This document shows, piece after piece, positions 13,264-15,545 of a DNA stretch of 15,545 nucleotides (position 1 is the first letter of the stretch; each line of letters begins with the position of its first letter). Under the pieces are notes generated by a model. It was not told the origin of the DNA. It was given only the letters and a program-made list of their open reading frames with translations, and ran no database searches. Origin of the DNA: JBHENC01 sp051000345 (GTDB lineage: Bacteria > Acidobacteriota > Blastocatellia > Pyrinomonadales > Pyrinomonadaceae); contig JBPCOJ010000071.1 in assembly GCA_051000345.1 (NCBI GenBank), positions 1 through 15,545 of the forward strand. Direction: 5' to 3'. The position numbers and the translations under genes were made by a program.

Positions 13264-15545
13264 TTAGAAAACCAATTTCATTTGCGCAAAAAGAGAATAA
13301 AGCGGCTTGCGCGGATTGATGATTTGCGGCGTGCAATAATCTATGACATTAGCAGGGCAGTTGCGCCCTTCATCCGTAAAGATGTCGCGGAAGCCGCGTC
13401 CGGGAATTAATGTCGCCGCGCCGAAGGTAAACGTCACGTTGTTGATAAGAAGCGGGCGATAAGAGAGGCCGACGCTGTAATCGAATCCGATGTCCTTGCG
13501 CACCTGCGGTTGAAAAAGCACGTACTTGAGCGATTCAGTTTTGTCGAAGCGCATGTAGTTGGCATTCAAAATAACTTTGGCGCGCTGCGTTACATCTATG
13601 TCGAGGCCAGCGTTGTAAATGAAGATTCCGGGATTGATGAAGTTCGCTTGGCCTTCGATTTTACTGCTGCGCAAGGACGGCAGAATGCTATTGTTTTGCA
13701 CGAGGCCGACGCCTGTTTGCGTTAATCGGATGCCCTGACGATTCCAGTAAGAGAATTGCCCGCCGACGAAATTCGGATCGTCGAAAATCGCATCGAAGCC
13801 GCCCGCTTTATTGTCTGTCGGATTCTTGTCGCCGGAAGCATAAAAGAACGACGTGCGAAAACGAAAGTAATCTTTATCGAGCGACGCTTCGACTGCGCCC
13901 ATTTGCGCTCTGATGCTGGTGGCGCGTCCGGCAATCGGATTGCGGCTGTCGCGCCCGAGTGCGAGGTAATAAGAGTTGGTTAAGTTGATGCGCCCGATGT
14001 GTCCGTCGCCGCTGAATCCGAGGTAGCCGACGTTGACTGTATGCTCGCGGAAATCACCGATCAGCGCAGGGCGAACGAGAAAGCCGTTGCGGTCAAATTT
14101 TCTGCCGCCGCGATCATTGTTGTAGTGAAAAGAGAGTTGCGCAGTGTAGCCCTTTTTGATGAAGTCTTGACGAAAGATGTTGGCGATGTAAATGTTTTGG
14201 CGACGGCGATCAAAACGATTGAGGCCGCTGTTGGTGTCCTTTTCCAACTGCGAAAAGTAAGTGGCGTTGAATTGATATTGATTGTTGGCAAAGCCGCCGA
14301 AGAGACGCGCGCCCAAATTATTATCGGAATAAATAAAGCCGCGAAAGTCCGAAACGAAGGGCTGTATGCCGACGCGCACGCTCATGAAATCGAAGTTCGC
14401 GTTGGTGTCTTCGAGTTTGACTTCGCCGAAGGCTTCTTCGAGGGAAAACTGCGTGTCCGTGCGATTCGTGCCGCGCCGCACATCGACGTTGATAATGCCG
14501 TTTTCGCGCGCGTTGACGTAGTTCGGAACGCTGAAGGTCGGCGAAATTTTAATCGCCCAATTACGCGGGCGAAAAGTCGTATCGCCGTGAAACATCTCGA
14601 ACGTAAACTGCAAGGTATTGTTCAGAGCGAATTGTTCGGGACGTCCGAAGAATTCTGCGCTGCCCGGATCATTGCTGCTTTCGTTGGAAGGCGTGGGCGC
14701 GCGCCGCTGCTCGACGGTGGTCGTCGCCGCGCCAGAGAAGATCATAAAAACTTTGTTGCCGAAGACAGGGTAATCGCCCTTGAATTTGCTTTGATTGTAA
14801 GGGTCGTACCAGCGGCCTTTTTTGAAGGGAACGTCGCGCCCGCGCGCGCCTTTATCTCCGTAGCGGTCGTATTCCGGGAAGCCTATGCGCCAGCGGTCGC
14901 GCACCGCACGGCGATCCGGCGCGGTCTGCGCTTCGGATGGAACGGTCACGCCGCCGCCGTAACCGAGCGGCGCGTCGGGCGTCACAGGATTAGCCGGGGA
15001 AGTTGAAGAGGCAGTCGTCGAAGTTGCCGGAGTGTTGGCAGATGCGGCAGGAGTCGCTCCATCGCTTCCTTTTTTCGCGGTATCGTTTTTCGCCTCGCTC
15101 TTCTTATCGTCGGCCTGCGCGCCGTTCTTCGCTTCGTCGGTTTTCTTTCGTTCGACGACAATATCGAGCGCGGTGTCTTTGCCTTCGTTGACGGCGATGT
15201 TTTCGATGTACGCGCCGTTCGGCAAGGCGAGCCGCCCGTAGTTTTTTTCTTTGTCTTTATCGTCTTTGAATTTGGCGATGTACGGCGCGGTGACCGTAAC
15301 GCGGTAGGCTCCGGCGGGCAATTGCAGCGTGTAACGTCCGTCGGCGCGCGTGCGATTGCGCGCTTCGCGGCCTGTAATTTGATTGGTGGCGACGACGACG
15401 GCATCTGCAACTGTTGCGCCCGCAGCATCGCGGACGATGCCTGTGATGCGCCCGCGCTGCTGTGCGTGTGCGTGCGGGAAAACGAAAACGATGCCGGAGA
15501 CGATGCTTGCCAGCGCAAGTGTGGCTAAAAACTTCTGCAGGGGGG
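13264..15545 (-). CDS. Outer-membrane beta-barrel protein with N-terminal carboxypeptidase-regulatory-like domain (5' partial)
   Basis: The frame stays open to the right edge, giving 759 residues without a start codon; the initiator must lie just outside. The first residues in view are a near-complete signal peptide (KFLATLALASIVSGIVFVFP, then HAHA, with cleavage likely before QQRG). Residues 29 to about 115 (RITGIVRDAAGATVADAVV, ADGRYTLQLPAGAYRVTV) form a carboxypeptidase-regulatory-like/Ig-like domain. A Lys/Glu/Asp then Ala/Thr/Ser/Pro-rich linker covers about 133-190. The rest alternates aromatic and polar residues like a barrel of many strands and ends in LFAQMKLVF, with the terminal Phe expected of a BAM-recognised outer-membrane protein. 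No TonB plug was recognised. No heme motif is present. Its position 38 bases before the cytochrome gene suggests a porin-like partner for it. It could alternatively be a substrate channel or TonB-dependent-receptor-like protein. Confidence 0.85.
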   Translation of the reverse strand, partial: PLQKFLATLALASIVSGIVFVFPHAHAQQRGRITGIVRDAAGATVADAVVVATNQITGREARNRTRADGRYTLQLPAGAYRVTVTAPYIAKFKDDKDKEKNYGRLALPNGAYIENIAVNEGKDTALDIVVERKKTDEAKNGAQADDKKSEAKNDTAKKGSDGATPAASANTPATSTTASSTSPANPVTPDAPLGYGGGVTVPSEAQTAPDRRAVRDRWRIGFPEYDRYGDKGARGRDVPFKKGRWYDPYNQSKFKGDYPVFGNKVFMIFSGAATTTVEQRRAPTPSNESSNDPGSAEFFGRPEQFALNNTLQFTFEMFHGDTTFRPRNWAIKISPTFSVPNYVNARENGIINVDVRRGTNRTDTQFSLEEAFGEVKLEDTNANFDFMSVRVGIQPFVSDFRGFIYSDNNLGARLFGGFANNQYQFNATYFSQLEKDTNSGLNRFDRRRQNIYIANIFRQDFIKKGYTAQLSFHYNNDRGGRKFDRNGFLVRPALIGDFREHTVNVGYLGFSGDGHIGRINLTNSYYLALGRDSRNPIAGRATSIRAQMGAVEASLDKDYFRFRTSFFYASGDKNPTDNKAGGFDAIFDDPNFVGGQFSYWNRQGIRLTQTGVGLVQNNSILPSLRSSKIEGQANFINPGIFIYNAGLDIDVTQRAKVILNANYMRFDKTESLKYVLFQPQVRKDIGFDYSVGLSYRPLLINNVTFTFGAATLIPGRGFRDIFTDEGRNCPANVIDYCTPQIINPRKPLYSLFAQMKLVF

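Noticed and set aside
13999..15006. Long open frame of 335 codons on the plus strand, opposite the outer-membrane barrel gene
   Set aside because: It lies wholly antisense to a gene with signal peptide, domain order and barrel pattern, and its own product is a low-diversity Ala/Val/Arg/Glu-rich chain with no domain. Such shadow frames are expected in GC-rich genes.
13264..15545. Barrel protein as a classic TonB-dependent receptor
   Set aside because: No TonB box or plug domain was recognised after the N-terminal Ig-like domain. The possibility is not fully excluded because the 5' end is outside the window.

Overview
The window reads like chromosome from an Acidobacteriota relative, probably of the Blastocatellia type. 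This is inferred from style and was not tested by any search. The hints are a GC-rich backbone (one 60-base sample inside the cyclase is about 63% GC), an outer-membrane barrel with an N-terminal carboxypeptidase-regulatory-like domain, a CHASE2 cyclase, a giant multiheme cytochrome with LVIVD repeats, and degenerate heptad repeats between genes. No rRNA, tRNA, CRISPR array or insertion sequence was seen.

Layout. (1) 1-2870 is a conspicuously AT-rich block (one 60-base sample is about 33% GC). It holds a gamma-type N6-adenine DNA methyltransferase on the minus strand and, tail to tail with a 22-base overlap, an unrecognised 260-residue protein that is probably its restriction endonuclease. 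It looks like a horizontally acquired type II restriction-modification cassette. (2) 2871-3234 is a gene-free junction. (3) 3235-6227 on the plus strand carries a CHASE2-domain class III adenylate cyclase and an exported protein with a fibronectin-III-like fold and a TPR-like tail. (4) 6335-7768 on the minus strand encodes an MscS-type channel with a C-terminal cyclic-nucleotide-binding domain. (5) 8069-8848 on the plus strand encodes a metallo-beta-lactamase-fold protein resembling class II (PDE1/CpdP-type) cyclic-nucleotide phosphodiesterases. (6) 8987-15545 on the minus strand is a two-gene operon: an outer-membrane beta-barrel protein, cut by the window end, followed after 38 bases by a 1412-residue cytochrome with ten CXXCH sites, an LVIVD-repeat beta-propeller and a C-terminal membrane/poly-Arg tail.

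How the parts may work together. Regions 3-5 together hold the three roles of a cyclic AMP circuit: synthesis (cyclase), response (cyclic-nucleotide-binding channel) and removal (phosphodiesterase). An exported protein next to the cyclase is a possible extracytoplasmic partner of its CHASE2 sensor. This is the most interesting system in the window: a compact candidate module in which an outside cue sets cAMP and cAMP gates an MscS-like channel. The second notable system is the barrel-cytochrome operon, which could move electrons across the cell envelope. Both proposals rest on domain recognition by eye and on gene neighbourhood.
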